DNA of 41,907 nucleotides from an uncultured Pseudobutyrivibrio sp. (GCA_946548305.1 CAMNPQ010000002.1:1-41907); one strand, 5' to 3'. Counted from the first letter of the stretch, positions 1-7,993 are shown. The notes: generated by a model not told the origin, from the sequence alone. Translations and numbers: made by a program.

Positions 1-52
1 AGTATGGGTGAGAGAATAAAATAATTAATGGTTTAAGATAGTTAGGATATAT

Positions 53-70
53 TTACCCGAATACGGGTAA
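53..70. promoter_or_regulatory. Inverted repeat, putative operator upstream of the XRE-Uma2 gene
   Basis: A perfect 7-bp inverted repeat, TTACCCG-AATA-CGGGTAA, lies 7 bp upstream of the -35 box of the next gene. The spacing and symmetry suit a dimeric helix-turn-helix protein. The neighbouring gene encodes an N-terminal XRE-type HTH, so autoregulation is a reasonable inference. No binding data. Confidence 0.5.
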
Positions 71-77
71 AAACATA

Positions 78-106
78 TTGATTAATACACCTTCACATAA
101 TATACT
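78..106 (+). promoter_or_regulatory. Sigma-A-type promoter of the XRE-Uma2 gene
   Basis: TTGATT (78-83) and TATACT (101-106) are separated by 17 bp, a good vegetative promoter. Transcription would begin near 111-114, only about 15 nt before the start codon at 128. The -10 box is the loop of the inverted repeat at 87-122, so a transcript from this promoter lacks the 5' arm of that hairpin. Confidence 0.6.
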
Positions 107-127
107 AATTATGTGGAGGTGTTTTTT
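87..127 (+). promoter_or_regulatory. Hairpin enclosing the -10 box and the Shine-Dalgarno, with T-run
   Basis: ACACCTTCACATAA (87-100) pairs with TTATGTGGAGGTGT (109-122) over 14 bp with a single G-U pair; the loop is TATACTAA. The 3' arm contains the Shine-Dalgarno GGAGGT, and six T residues (122-127) follow directly before the ATG at 128. In a read-through transcript this would be both a terminator-like hairpin and a trap for the ribosome binding site. It could instead be a DNA operator centred on the -10 box. Confidence 0.6.
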
Positions 128-1000
128 ATGTTGGACATTGAAAAACTCAGGGAACGCAAGAAAAAATTAAAGCTTACTACGGCAGAGGTTGCCAGTATGG
201 CGGAACTACCAGTGTCTACTGTCAGTAAAATAATGACAGGAGAAACAAAGAATCCATCATATGCAACAATAGAAAAAATTAATGAAGTATTAGCTCGCGA
301 AGAAATGCTTAGGCGAATATATGTATATTTCGAAAGTCTCAAGGAATTTATAGCACTTAATCCGGAAAAATCTATTGATCAAATAGAGTATGGCAGAAAA
401 TATTTTAAAGAGCATTCTAAAGACTGGGATTTTTCTGGGGATACATATGGAAATTTGGCTTTGGACAAGCAAAAAATTACGCTAGAGAATATTCATCAAT
501 TAGGAGAGGACAAACAAATAGAGCTTTTAGATGGACATTTAATTTACAATGAGGCTCCAAATGTTAAGCACCAGCTTTTAGTGCAGAACATAGGGAGAGT
601 TATTGATGCTTATATCAGTGCTAATAATGGTAATTGTAGAATGCTTAATGTGGGCATAAATCTCTATTTTGAAGATGACGATAACACGCTATTAATTCCA
701 GATATTGTAGTACTCTGCGATGATAGCAAATTGGGAGAATCAGGGATTACTGGTGCCCCAGACTGGATTATAGAGGTGGTATCTCCCAGCACCAGAAGGG
801 CAGACTATAATAATAAGATGCACAAATATATGTGCCAAGGTGTCAGGGAGTACTGGATTATTGACCCTGAAAAAGAAAGAGTTACAACATATATCCAGGG
901 TGAGCCCATGATGGCTTATGTGTATGGATTTGAGGATGTTATTCCTGTATACATTTATGATGGGCAGTTGGAGATTAAGATGAGCGATTGTATAAAGTGA
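128..1000 (+). CDS. XRE-type HTH fused to Uma2-family (DUF820) nuclease-like domain
   Basis: Product of 290 aa. Residues 1-60 form an XRE-like helix-turn-helix (TAEVASMAELPVSTVSKIMTGE region). From about residue 105 the chain matches the Uma2/DUF820 family of the PD-(D/E)XK nuclease superfamily: IPDIVVL (D192), APDWIIEVVSPST (E216), then GVREYWIIDP. These acidic residues look intact, so an active nuclease fold is possible, though the biochemical role of Uma2 proteins is largely unknown. The ATG at 128 is preferred to the GTG at 113 because GGAGGT at 115-120 sits 7 nt upstream of it. The fusion suggests either a self-regulating nuclease or a DNA-targeted one. The next gene follows 33 bp later with its own Shine-Dalgarno. 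Confidence 0.82.
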   Translation: MLDIEKLRERKKKLKLTTAEVASMAELPVSTVSKIMTGETKNPSYATIEKINEVLAREEMLRRIYVYFESLKEFIALNPEKSIDQIEYGRKYFKEHSKDWDFSGDTYGNLALDKQKITLENIHQLGEDKQIELLDGHLIYNEAPNVKHQLLVQNIGRVIDAYISANNGNCRMLNVGINLYFEDDDNTLLIPDIVVLCDDSKLGESGITGAPDWIIEVVSPSTRRADYNNKMHKYMCQGVREYWIIDPEKERVTTYIQGEPMMAYVYGFEDVIPVYIYDGQLEIKMSDCIK

Positions 1001-1033
1001 AAAAGAAAAGTTTATGGTCAAGGAGGATTATTT

Positions 1034-1441
1034 ATGGTTAGCGAAGTTCAAATAAAACCTATTTTTTCTGAAATAATGTATATTGCTGCTAATGAATATA
1101 TAGATGCTCTGATAAATACTTTAAGAGAATACAATGTACCTAGTAGCTGGTATTCTGTAAAAGAGGCAAAGGATAATGCAATTTGTCTACTAAACACAGG
1201 AGATGTGTGGGAAGTGTTTCATAGTGAAAGAGGGGAAGCTGATTCTCTAAATCAATTTGATAATATTAAAGATGCTTGTTACGAGGTTATAAATAGATTA
1301 GCAGAAGATGATGTTGAACAAAATGATATGAATAATATATTTGAGAACCATATAAATAAAATTGATGAATCAAAAGGAAATTCTATAAGTAAAACAAAAC
1401 AATTATTCATGAAATTTATGTCATCGGTTGCTACATTTTAG
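1034..1441 (+). CDS. Small hypothetical protein, immunity-protein-like
   Basis: A 135-aa acidic soluble protein with AAGGAGGA 6 nt before the ATG. I cannot assign it firmly. The central segment GDVWEVFHSERGEADSL, followed by an aromatic/acidic 'FDNIKDACYEVINRLAED' stretch, resembles small immunity proteins of polymorphic toxin systems (Imm59-like pattern). This is pattern recognition only. The C-terminus (residues 110-135) is basic and Ser/Lys-rich. No toxin gene is adjacent; the upstream partner is the XRE-Uma2 gene, probably co-transcribed across 33 bp. An orphan immunity gene or an accessory to the Uma2 gene are both possible. Confidence 0.55.
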   Translation: MVSEVQIKPIFSEIMYIAANEYIDALINTLREYNVPSSWYSVKEAKDNAICLLNTGDVWEVFHSERGEADSLNQFDNIKDACYEVINRLAEDDVEQNDMNNIFENHINKIDESKGNSISKTKQLFMKFMSSVATF

Positions 1442-1463
1442 TGTAAAGGCGATTTTAAAGAAT

Positions 1464-1504
1464 GACTGCTGGAGGACTATTTTGAACAGAGTCCTCCAGC
1501 AGTC
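1464..1504 (+). terminator. Strong 15-bp hairpin downstream of 1034-1441
   Basis: GACTGCTGGAGGACT (1464-1478) and AGTCCTCCAGCAGTC (1490-1504) are perfectly complementary around an 11-nt loop. The following GTATTATTATCC is only moderately T-rich, so this is a weak or non-canonical intrinsic terminator, placed right after the stop at 1441. Confidence 0.6.
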
Positions 1505-1524
1505 GTATTATTATCCTCAAGGGG

Positions 1525-1644
1525 CTGTTTGATTGTGGAACAAAAATATGTATCGGTACTAACTCCGGAAATCTTTCAGTAACAAGTGCTTGCGGTAATC
1601 CAGAAGCTATACTATCATTCTATGATAAGTGGTATGACTCCTAA
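1525..1644 (+). pseudogene. C-terminal remnant of an extracellular sugar-binding protein
   Basis: About 39 codons ending in TAA at 1642-1644 read LFDCGTKICIGTNSGNLSVT then SACGNPEAILSFYDKWYDS. The 'vTSACkNPEAilkFyDkwY' pattern is typical of the C-terminal lobe of family 1 extracellular solute-binding lipoproteins of Firmicutes. There is no start codon with a Shine-Dalgarno, and the homology begins just after the 1464-1504 hairpin, so most of the gene has been deleted. It lies 24 bp before the GH32 gene, suggesting a former binding protein plus fructosidase unit. The assignment rests on motif resemblance. Confidence 0.5.
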
Positions 1645-1668
1645 CAATATAAGATAAGGATAGACACA

Positions 1669-3147
1669 ATGATTAGTAAAAAATTACAGGAAGCAAGAGA
1701 TTTCGAAAATAAATATCTGGCAAAGGATGATAAGGATATTCGCCCACTGTTTCATGCGACAGGAATTGTGGGATGGATTAACGACCCAAATGGATTTAGC
1801 AGATTTGGTGACAAATATCATCTGTTTTACCAGTATCATCCATACACCAATCACTGGGGTCCAATGCACTGGGGTCATAGCGTATCTGATGACTTAATCA
1901 AATGGGAATATCTGCCATGTGCCCTGGCTCCTGACGAGGATTACGATAAGGATGGCTGTTTTTCAGGAAGTGCCATAGAGCTGGATGATGGAAAGCTTCT
2001 GCTTATGTACACAAGTGTCATTAAAAAGGAAGACAATGACGGGCAGGTGAGAGACTATCAGCAACAGTGTATTGCCATAGGTGATGGCGTAGATTTTGAA
2101 AAGGTAAGCTCTAATCCTGTAATTTCTACTGATATGATTCCAGCAGGTGGGGACAGGCATGATTTTCGCGACCCAAAGATTATAAAATATGATGGCAAGT
2201 ATTATTGCTTTGCTATCAATAGACATCCAGATGGCAGCGGACAGATTCTTGTATACGAAAGTGATGATGCAATCACCTGGAGCTTTAACAAGGTGCTAGA
2301 CCGCTCGGATAATCAGGTGGGAAGAATCTGGGAGTGTCCTGATTATTTTATCCTTGATGATAAAAAGGTGCTTATAGTAAGTCCCCAGGAAACTGAGGGA
2401 AAGGGTGAAAATATATTCCCAGGTTTTAATAATTTCTTCCTTGTAGGGGAAGGAAAAGAGTTTCTTGATTTTGACAGACAGGCAGTACAGCCTATTGATT
2501 TAGGAACAGATTTTTATGCCGCACAGACCATTGGAACCCCTGATGGCAGAAGAGTTATGATTGCCTGGATGCAAAACTGGGAGACAGTAGGCTACGGTAA
2601 TGATTTGCATGATTATTATTCTACCATGACAATCCCAAGACAGCTTTTTATCAAAGATGGCTATGTATATCAAATGCCAATAAGAGAGTTGGAAAATTAT
2701 CGTATAAACGAAGTGAGCATCAATAATGTCAGGGTGAAAGAGAAGCAGTCATTTGATGGTGTGAAGGGAAGAACAATCGATCTTAACTTAAAAATAAGAA
2801 AGGTAGATTCTAAGGATTATACCTTTACGATGAAGCTTGCTAAAAATGATGCTTTTGAGACAAAGCTTATTGTGGATAGCAAACGAGGCACGATTAAGCT
2901 GGATAGAAGAAATAGCGGTGCTCGTATTTCCTCATTATCTGAACGAGAATTTCCAGTAGATTTTGAAGATGGTGAAATCAATCTTAGAATAATAATGGAT
3001 AGATTTACATTGGAAGTATTCGTTAACAATGGTAAGCAGGCTGCTTCCATGAAGATAGACACTGATTTAAAAGCCGATGAAATATCATTTGAAGCTGATG
3101 AGCTTGTTAATATTGATTTGGTGAAATATGAGCTGTCCAATATTTAG
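1669..3147 (+). CDS. GH32 beta-fructofuranosidase / sucrose-6-phosphate hydrolase-like
   Basis: A 492-aa cytoplasmic enzyme without signal peptide, hydrolysing beta-fructosidic bonds (sucrose, sucrose-6-phosphate or short fructans). All three GH32 signatures are present: WINDPNG at 36-42 with nucleophile D39, the transition-state stabiliser in FRDPK (D168), and the acid/base in WECPD (E222). The five-bladed propeller covers about residues 25-340; the C-terminal beta-sandwich follows, with the typical LEVFVNNG segment near the end. Start ATG 1669 has AAGGA 8 nt upstream. The neighbouring sugar-binding protein remnant suggests this gene once belonged to an uptake operon; no fructokinase or PTS gene is next to it now, so the phosphorylated substrate form is unproven. 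Confidence 0.9.
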   Translation: MISKKLQEARDFENKYLAKDDKDIRPLFHATGIVGWINDPNGFSRFGDKYHLFYQYHPYTNHWGPMHWGHSVSDDLIKWEYLPCALAPDEDYDKDGCFSGSAIELDDGKLLLMYTSVIKKEDNDGQVRDYQQQCIAIGDGVDFEKVSSNPVISTDMIPAGGDRHDFRDPKIIKYDGKYYCFAINRHPDGSGQILVYESDDAITWSFNKVLDRSDNQVGRIWECPDYFILDDKKVLIVSPQETEGKGENIFPGFNNFFLVGEGKEFLDFDRQAVQPIDLGTDFYAAQTIGTPDGRRVMIAWMQNWETVGYGNDLHDYYSTMTIPRQLFIKDGYVYQMPIRELENYRINEVSINNVRVKEKQSFDGVKGRTIDLNLKIRKVDSKDYTFTMKLAKNDAFETKLIVDSKRGTIKLDRRNSGARISSLSEREFPVDFEDGEINLRIIMDRFTLEVFVNNGKQAASMKIDTDLKADEISFEADELVNIDLVKYELSNI

Positions 3148-3283
3148 GTTCAAATTTTATTCGCATTACATATTGTAACGTTTTTATATGGTTTGTATGG
3201 ACGGTGCTATATTTTTGTGAAAAATACAGATAGTTAAATGGGTATAATCAAGTCGTGATATTTTTATGAAGGGATATTTATTT

Positions 3284-3715
3284 ATGAAAAAAGTTTTACT
3301 TGCATTATTATCATTAGCGATCTGTATGACTGTTGGATGTGGAAGCACACAGTCAGAATCTGAGGACAAGGCCACCTCTATAGATGGCACATGGGAAACA
3401 GCTTCAAATGGCTGGGAGTACTATGGAGAAACACAGCCTCAGTATTATGTTAGATTTACTGATGATGAAATAAACTATGGACATATGAAAGCTGGAGAGT
3501 TTGTTCTGGATTACTCAGATAAGATTAATCAGATTGAAGCAGGCGGCGAAGGAAGCTATACAGTCCAGGCTACTTCTTCTAATGGAACACAGTACACTTT
3601 CAAGTCTAGTGAAGAGGATGCTGGCATCTTAGAATACTATGGAACATGGGATTCAGAGGCTTTTGGCGATACATATAGCGGAAGCGCTTCTTTGGTTCGT
3701 TCTAGCGTTGAATGA
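3284..3715 (+). CDS. Small putative lipoprotein
   Basis: A 143-aa secreted lipoprotein. It starts MKKVLLALLSLAICM and has a lipobox-like MTVGC ending at Cys19, followed by a Ser/Glu linker. The mature part (IDGTWETASNGWEYYGE..., later YGTWDSEAFGDTYSGSASL) looks like a small beta-rich domain containing two GTW/GTWDS motifs, reminiscent of lipocalin-like 'DUF-type' lipoproteins; no function can be named. The ATG at 3284 is chosen over 3266 because AAGGG lies about 9 nt before it. A TATAAT at 3243-3248 is a plausible -10; I do not see a good -35. Confidence 0.75.
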   Translation: MKKVLLALLSLAICMTVGCGSTQSESEDKATSIDGTWETASNGWEYYGETQPQYYVRFTDDEINYGHMKAGEFVLDYSDKINQIEAGGEGSYTVQATSSNGTQYTFKSSEEDAGILEYYGTWDSEAFGDTYSGSASLVRSSVE

Positions 3716-3723
3716 GTGTTAAC

Positions 3724-3741
3724 CGCGGACAAATGTCCGCG
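3724..3741 (+). terminator. Hairpin immediately after the lipoprotein gene
   Basis: CGCGGAC-AAAT-GTCCGCG is a GC-rich 7-bp stem with a 4-nt loop, 8 bp after the stop codon. The T-rich stretch AAATTTTCTATTG follows only after 8 nt, so termination efficiency is uncertain. Confidence 0.5.
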
Positions 3742-3781
3742 TCAGACAAATTTTCTATTGTAACTGAATAGGATTTATAGT

Positions 3782-3840
3782 ATAGTATCAAAAGCGAATA
3801 CTTTAGTATGATAAAGTGATGCTTTTGATACTATTTATTT
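3782..3840 (+). terminator. 14-bp inverted repeat with T-rich tail before rarA
   Basis: ATAGTATCAAAAGC (3782-3795) pairs perfectly with GCTTTTGATACTAT (3821-3834), followed by TTATTT. The 25-nt loop contains a smaller ATACT/AGTAT stem. It probably separates the lipoprotein unit from rarA, whose promoter starts at the end of this structure. Confidence 0.55.
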
Positions 3841-3868
3841 TGGCTAAAATTAGTCATTGTAGTATAAT
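3840..3868 (+). promoter_or_regulatory. Promoter of rarA
   Basis: TTGGCT (3840-3845) and a consensus TATAAT (3863-3868) are separated by 17 bp, 31 bp before the rarA start codon at 3900. Confidence 0.65.
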
Positions 3869-3899
3869 CTTTTCAGAAAATGGTATCAAAGAGGTTTAT

Positions 3900-5222
3900 A
3901 TGGATTTATTTGATTATATGAGGCAGGAGGCGAAAAAAAAGGAATCCCCTCTCGCTGCAAGATTGCGTCCCACCACACTTGATGAGGTGGTAGGACAACA
4001 ACATATAATAGGAAAGGATAAGCTTTTGTATCGAGCCATCAAAGCGGATAAGCTTTCCTCTATTATATTTTACGGTCCCCCTGGCACAGGCAAAACCACC
4101 CTGGCTCAGGTTATTGCTCACACCACAGCAGCAGAATTCACATCTATAAATGCCACCACATCAGGCAAAAAGGATATGGAAGCTGTAGTGGAGGCAGCCA
4201 AACAAACCCTTGGAGCCTATGGAAAGAAAACAATCCTTTTCATAGACGAGATTCACAGGTTCAATAAGGGGCAACAGGATTATCTGCTCCCATTTGTGGA
4301 GGATGGCACAATCATTTTAATAGGTGCCACCACGGAAAATCCTTACTTCGAGGTAAATGGAGCTTTGCTTTCACGCTCAATCATTTTTGAACTGAGACCT
4401 TTAGAGGTGGAGGATATCAAAACTCTTATCAATAGAGCCTTGAGCGACAGCGAAAAAGGTTTGGGAAGCTATGACGCTGTCATAGACGATGATGCACTGG
4501 AATTCCTTGCTGATATTGCCAATGGTGATGCCAGAAGCGCACTCACAGCAATAGAACTGGGTGTATTGACCACCGACAGGTCAGAGGATGGAAAAATCCA
4601 CATTACCATAGATGTAGCAAGCGAATGCATTCAACGCAGAGTTATCAAATATGATAAGGATGGGGACAACCATTACGACACCATATCTGCTTTTATAAAA
4701 AGTATGAGAGGCTCTGACCCAGATGCAGCAGTCTATTATTTGGCAAGAATGCTTTATGCTGGAGAAGACCCTAAATTTATTGCAAGGCGTATCTGCATAT
4801 GCGCATCTGAGGATGTGGGAAATGCTGACCCACAGGCACTTGTGGTGGCAACCTCAGCCTTTCTTGCTACAGAGCGAATAGGTATGCCTGAAAGTCAAAT
4901 AATACTATCTCATGCAGCCATTTATGTGGCATGTGCGCCAAAGTCCAATGCAGTCTACGGAGCCATTGACCTTGCCATGCAGGAGGTAAAAAATAACACA
5001 ACCCGTCCAATACCAGCGCATTTACAGGATGCCCACTATAAATCAGCCAGCAAGCTTGGTCATGGCATAGGCTATGAATACGCTCATAATTATCCAAATC
5101 ATTTTTCTCATCAAAGATACTTACCAGAGGGACTTGAAATAGGAGATTTCTATAAGCCAGGCAATCTGGGCTATGAAAAAGATATTAATGATTATTTATA
5201 TAAAATAAGAAATGATAAATAG
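3900..5222 (+). CDS. rarA: Replication-associated recombination protein A (RarA/MgsA AAA+ ATPase)
   Basis: A 440-aa AAA+ ATPase related to clamp loaders, acting at stalled replication forks. The N-terminus has the typical LAARLRPTTLDEVVGQQHI; Walker A is GPPGTGKT (59-66), Walker B is ILFIDE (112-117) and a sensor-1-like ILIGATTENP follows. The C-terminal half carries the RarA-specific AYHKGSD-equivalent region: YDKDGDNHYDTISAFIKSMRG, the DPDAAVYYLARML stretch and a late YLPEGLEIGDFYKPG segment. Length matches the family. The ATG at 3900 is preferred over an upstream in-frame ATG at 3816 because of the GAGG at 3891-3894 and because homologs start MDLFDYMR. It is followed by an aminotransferase gene after 13 bp. 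Confidence 0.95.
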   Translation: MDLFDYMRQEAKKKESPLAARLRPTTLDEVVGQQHIIGKDKLLYRAIKADKLSSIIFYGPPGTGKTTLAQVIAHTTAAEFTSINATTSGKKDMEAVVEAAKQTLGAYGKKTILFIDEIHRFNKGQQDYLLPFVEDGTIILIGATTENPYFEVNGALLSRSIIFELRPLEVEDIKTLINRALSDSEKGLGSYDAVIDDDALEFLADIANGDARSALTAIELGVLTTDRSEDGKIHITIDVASECIQRRVIKYDKDGDNHYDTISAFIKSMRGSDPDAAVYYLARMLYAGEDPKFIARRICICASEDVGNADPQALVVATSAFLATERIGMPESQIILSHAAIYVACAPKSNAVYGAIDLAMQEVKNNTTRPIPAHLQDAHYKSASKLGHGIGYEYAHNYPNHFSHQRYLPEGLEIGDFYKPGNLGYEKDINDYLYKIRNDK

Positions 5223-5235
5223 AAAGAGGTAGCCA

Positions 5236-6525
5236 ATGAAAAAGTACACCGAAATGACCCCAGAAGAATTAGCAGCAGAAAAGGAGCAGATGAGAAAGGA
5301 ATATGTAAAATGGCAGTCTCAGGGCTTGAAGCTTGATATGAGCCGTGGCAAGCCATCTGTTGAACAGCTGGATCTTTCAATGCCCCTTTTAGATATTCTT
5401 GATGGTAAATCTATCATGAAATGCATGAATGGTGTTGAGACTAGAAACTATGGTCAGCTGGAAGGTATAGTGGAGGCACAGCACCTTATGGCTGAAATCA
5501 TGGACTGCGAGCCAGAACAGGTAATAGTTTGTGGAAATTCATCACTTAATATTATGTTTGATGCAGTGGCACGAGGCTATATGTTTGGCTTTGATGGCTG
5601 CACTCCTTGGTGCAAGTTAGAGCGTGTGAAATGGCTCTGCCCGGTTCCTGGCTATGACAGACACTTTGCTATTACACAGCATTTTGGTTTTGAGATGATA
5701 AACATTCCTATGAACGAGGATGGCCCAGATATGGATGTGGTTGAAGGGCTTGTGGCAGCAGATGACAGCATCAAGGGTATCTGGTGTGTACCTAAATACT
5801 CTAATCCACAGGGAATTGTGTATTCAGATGAGGTGGTTAGACGTATCGCAAATCTCAAGCCAGCTGCCAGAGATTTTAGGGTGTTTTGGGATAACGCATA
5901 TGCGGTACATCATTTATACAAAGAAAAGAGCAAGATATTAAATATCCTTCATGAGTGTGAGGAGGCAGATAATCCAAATCTTGTATTTGAATTTGCATCT
6001 ACTTCAAAAATCACATTTGCAGGTGCTGGTATTGCTGCAATAGCATGTAATCACAAGAATCGTGAGGAATTGAAAAAGACACTCACAGTTCAAACAATCG
6101 GCTTTGACAAGGTAAATATGATTCGTCACGTAAGATATTTCCAAAATGTAGAATCAGTTGCAAAGCACATGGAAAAGCATGCTAAAATACTTCGCCCTAA
6201 ATTTGAGCTTGTAATAAAGACAATGGAGGAAGACTTAGGTGGCGTTGGTTGTGGCTCATGGATTTCTCCAAAGGGCGGATACTTCATCACCTTTAATGCA
6301 CCAAAGGGAACAGCTACACGTATAGTTGATTTGGCTGCAGAGGCAGGAGTAAAGCTTACACCAGCAGGCTCACCTTTCCCATATCACATGGATCCAAATG
6401 ACTCTGTTATCAGATTTGCTCCATCCTTCCCACCAATCGAGGAGCTAGAGCAGGCTGCCAAAGTATTTACAGTGTGCGCTCGTATTGCGTATTTGGAAAA
6501 GCTTATGCTTACCAGTGCTGAATAA
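5236..6525 (+). CDS. PLP-dependent aspartate aminotransferase-like enzyme (PF12897 type)
   Basis: A 429-aa fold-type I aminotransferase. Recognisable elements are LDMSRGKPS near the N-terminus, VIVCGNSSLNIMFD (cofactor phosphate region), VPKYSNPQGIVYS, the FWDNAYAVHHL segment with D219 contacting the PLP pyridine nitrogen, and ASTSKITFAGAG with the Schiff-base lysine K258. The pattern fits the AspB-like family once annotated as an alanine-glyoxylate or MocR-type aminotransferase; members tested elsewhere act on aspartate, but the substrate here is inferred. AGAGG precedes the ATG. It likely shares the rarA transcript. Confidence 0.88.
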   Translation: MKKYTEMTPEELAAEKEQMRKEYVKWQSQGLKLDMSRGKPSVEQLDLSMPLLDILDGKSIMKCMNGVETRNYGQLEGIVEAQHLMAEIMDCEPEQVIVCGNSSLNIMFDAVARGYMFGFDGCTPWCKLERVKWLCPVPGYDRHFAITQHFGFEMINIPMNEDGPDMDVVEGLVAADDSIKGIWCVPKYSNPQGIVYSDEVVRRIANLKPAARDFRVFWDNAYAVHHLYKEKSKILNILHECEEADNPNLVFEFASTSKITFAGAGIAAIACNHKNREELKKTLTVQTIGFDKVNMIRHVRYFQNVESVAKHMEKHAKILRPKFELVIKTMEEDLGGVGCGSWISPKGGYFITFNAPKGTATRIVDLAAEAGVKLTPAGSPFPYHMDPNDSVIRFAPSFPPIEELEQAAKVFTVCARIAYLEKLMLTSAE

Positions 6526-6616
6526 CCAAACAACCTTTCACAAAAATAATATAGGTTTAGTGTAGTTTACTAATTTCAATAGCTAAGGAATTCTGTGGCT
6601 ATATGATAATTAAAAT

Positions 6617-7012
6617 CTAACTGAATAAGCTAAAGAAACGTTGTAGCAAGCTCTTTTTCCTTTTCTTAAAAGTGAATTTGAGCTTGCTATATTTCGTTAG
6701 AGGGTCAGCCCCACCTTCAATTTTCTCCATTAAGATACGCATCCAAACAACATCTTCATCCTTGCCCTGAAAATCATCAAAGTTTGTTGTTGCATTATTT
6801 AACGACTCAAAGCGACTCCTAATTTTCTCAAGGCGTGCTATTATAGGCATCCATTCAGGAAGAACATCCTTCACTTCATAGATTGCCTCTTTCATTCTCT
6901 TTATATATTCGGCTACTCCATTTTCATCTACATTTAGATAATTGGCTAAATAATCATCAAAGAAACAATATTCATCATAAAAGTTTTCATTTGTGATTCG
7001 GTTTTTATGCAT
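6617..7012 (-). CDS. Hypothetical protein, unknown function
   Basis: A 131-aa soluble, charged, mostly helical protein. I do not recognise it. The N-terminal third is aromatic and acidic (ENFYDEYCFFDDYLANYL), and the C-terminus is strongly basic and hydrophobic (KFTFKKRKKSLLQRFFSLFS), which could bind a membrane surface or nucleic acid. The ATG at 7012 is chosen over the in-frame GTG at 7024, since the latter has no ribosome binding site and AAGTGGTGA precedes the ATG. It lies directly downstream of the LysR gene on the same strand (29 bp gap) and may be co-transcribed with it. Confidence 0.6.
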   Translation of the reverse strand: MHKNRITNENFYDEYCFFDDYLANYLNVDENGVAEYIKRMKEAIYEVKDVLPEWMPIIARLEKIRSRFESLNNATTNFDDFQGKDEDVVWMRILMEKIEGGADPLTKYSKLKFTFKKRKKSLLQRFFSLFS

Positions 7013-7041
7013 ATTAATCACCACTTTCTATTTGCAATTAA

Positions 7042-7971
7042 TCATAGCATAAATCTGGTTCCCCCTCCTAGACTTACAGAAAGACTTCTAAAATCATTGT
7101 ACAACTCACTTCCCAGCCCAGACAACACCTTATTTTTTAGTGTGGCCAGATATACAGTCCTTTTGGGAATAGGAAGGGTTTTTACTATTTTCAATGAACC
7201 ATTATCTATATCTTCTTTGGCATAGGCGTATGGTACAACTCCTATGCCGAAGTTTCTTTTTGTAAAATTCAAAACCTGAGACATATTTTCCAAAGTGTAG
7301 GTAGGCTGAAAAAGCAGACCATTGCTTTGGAAAAATGTATCGAGGTTTTCTCTAAAATTGTTAATTTCAGAAATAGAAATTGTAGGCATTGTAAGTAATT
7401 CCTGCAAAGAGTATTCCTTATCAAAATCCAGCTTCATTTCACTGGAGGCAATGAAAATATCCTCCACCTGAAAACACTTATTTAGGGTTATGTCGCTAAA
7501 TTTTTGAGCCAGAGAATCTGACATAATTATTAAGGCAAAGTCTATTTTTTCATCCTGCAAAAAAGTGACCATCTCAGGGGTGGTGTTACCAGAAATAGAT
7601 AAGTGTGCCATAGGATGACGATTTTTAAATTCTTCAAGGCAATCAAAAAAGCCATATCGCAAGCTGGTTTCAGTTATTCCTATGGATATATTGTTTTTGG
7701 AGATGGATTCGTAATTTTTTATATCCAGCTCGGCTTTTTGGAATTCGTTCAAAGCACGTTTTACATGAGAAAACAGCATCTCTCCAGCCTCTGTCAGGGC
7801 TATATGCTGTCCATTCCTTATGAAAAGGGAGGTGCCTAATTCTTCTTCCAGCTTTTTTATGGTTTGGCTGATGGCAGACTGGGAGACAAATAAAGCTTTG
7901 GCTGCCCCGGAAAAGGATGAATGGGTTGCCACATAAAAAAATGTCTTGTAATAGTCTAAATTTGAAATCAT
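7042..7971 (-). CDS. LysR-family transcriptional regulator
   Basis: A 309-aa regulator with the classic N-terminal winged helix-turn-helix (FSGAAKALFVSQSAISQTIKKLEEELG, about residues 20-46, followed by LTEAGEML) and a C-terminal effector-binding domain with two alpha/beta subdomains (NISIGITETSLRYG; IDFALIIMSD; NFGIGVVPYAYAKED). It is divergent from the MATE exporter gene with a 96-bp intergenic region holding symmetrical ATAAGT/ACTTAT elements, so it probably controls the exporter and perhaps the SGNH gene, and itself. The ligand is unknown. Confidence 0.92.
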   Translation of the reverse strand: MISNLDYYKTFFYVATHSSFSGAAKALFVSQSAISQTIKKLEEELGTSLFIRNGQHIALTEAGEMLFSHVKRALNEFQKAELDIKNYESISKNNISIGITETSLRYGFFDCLEEFKNRHPMAHLSISGNTTPEMVTFLQDEKIDFALIIMSDSLAQKFSDITLNKCFQVEDIFIASSEMKLDFDKEYSLQELLTMPTISISEINNFRENLDTFFQSNGLLFQPTYTLENMSQVLNFTKRNFGIGVVPYAYAKEDIDNGSLKIVKTLPIPKRTVYLATLKNKVLSGLGSELYNDFRSLSVSLGGGTRFML

Positions 7972-7993
7972 ATATACCCCTTGTATTAGCTAA

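Noticed and set aside
3160-3187. Terminator after GH32 (ATTAC/GTAA stem with TTTTT)
   Set aside because: The stem is only 4-5 bp and AT-rich; possible but not supported well enough to list.
3816-3899. N-terminal hydrophobic extension of RarA
   Set aside because: It would be encoded by sequence containing the hairpin and the promoter of rarA; the start at 3900 has a ribosome binding site and fits homologs.
6526-6616. Bidirectional terminator between convergent genes
   Set aside because: Only a weak ATAGC/GCTAT stem is visible and no T-run follows.
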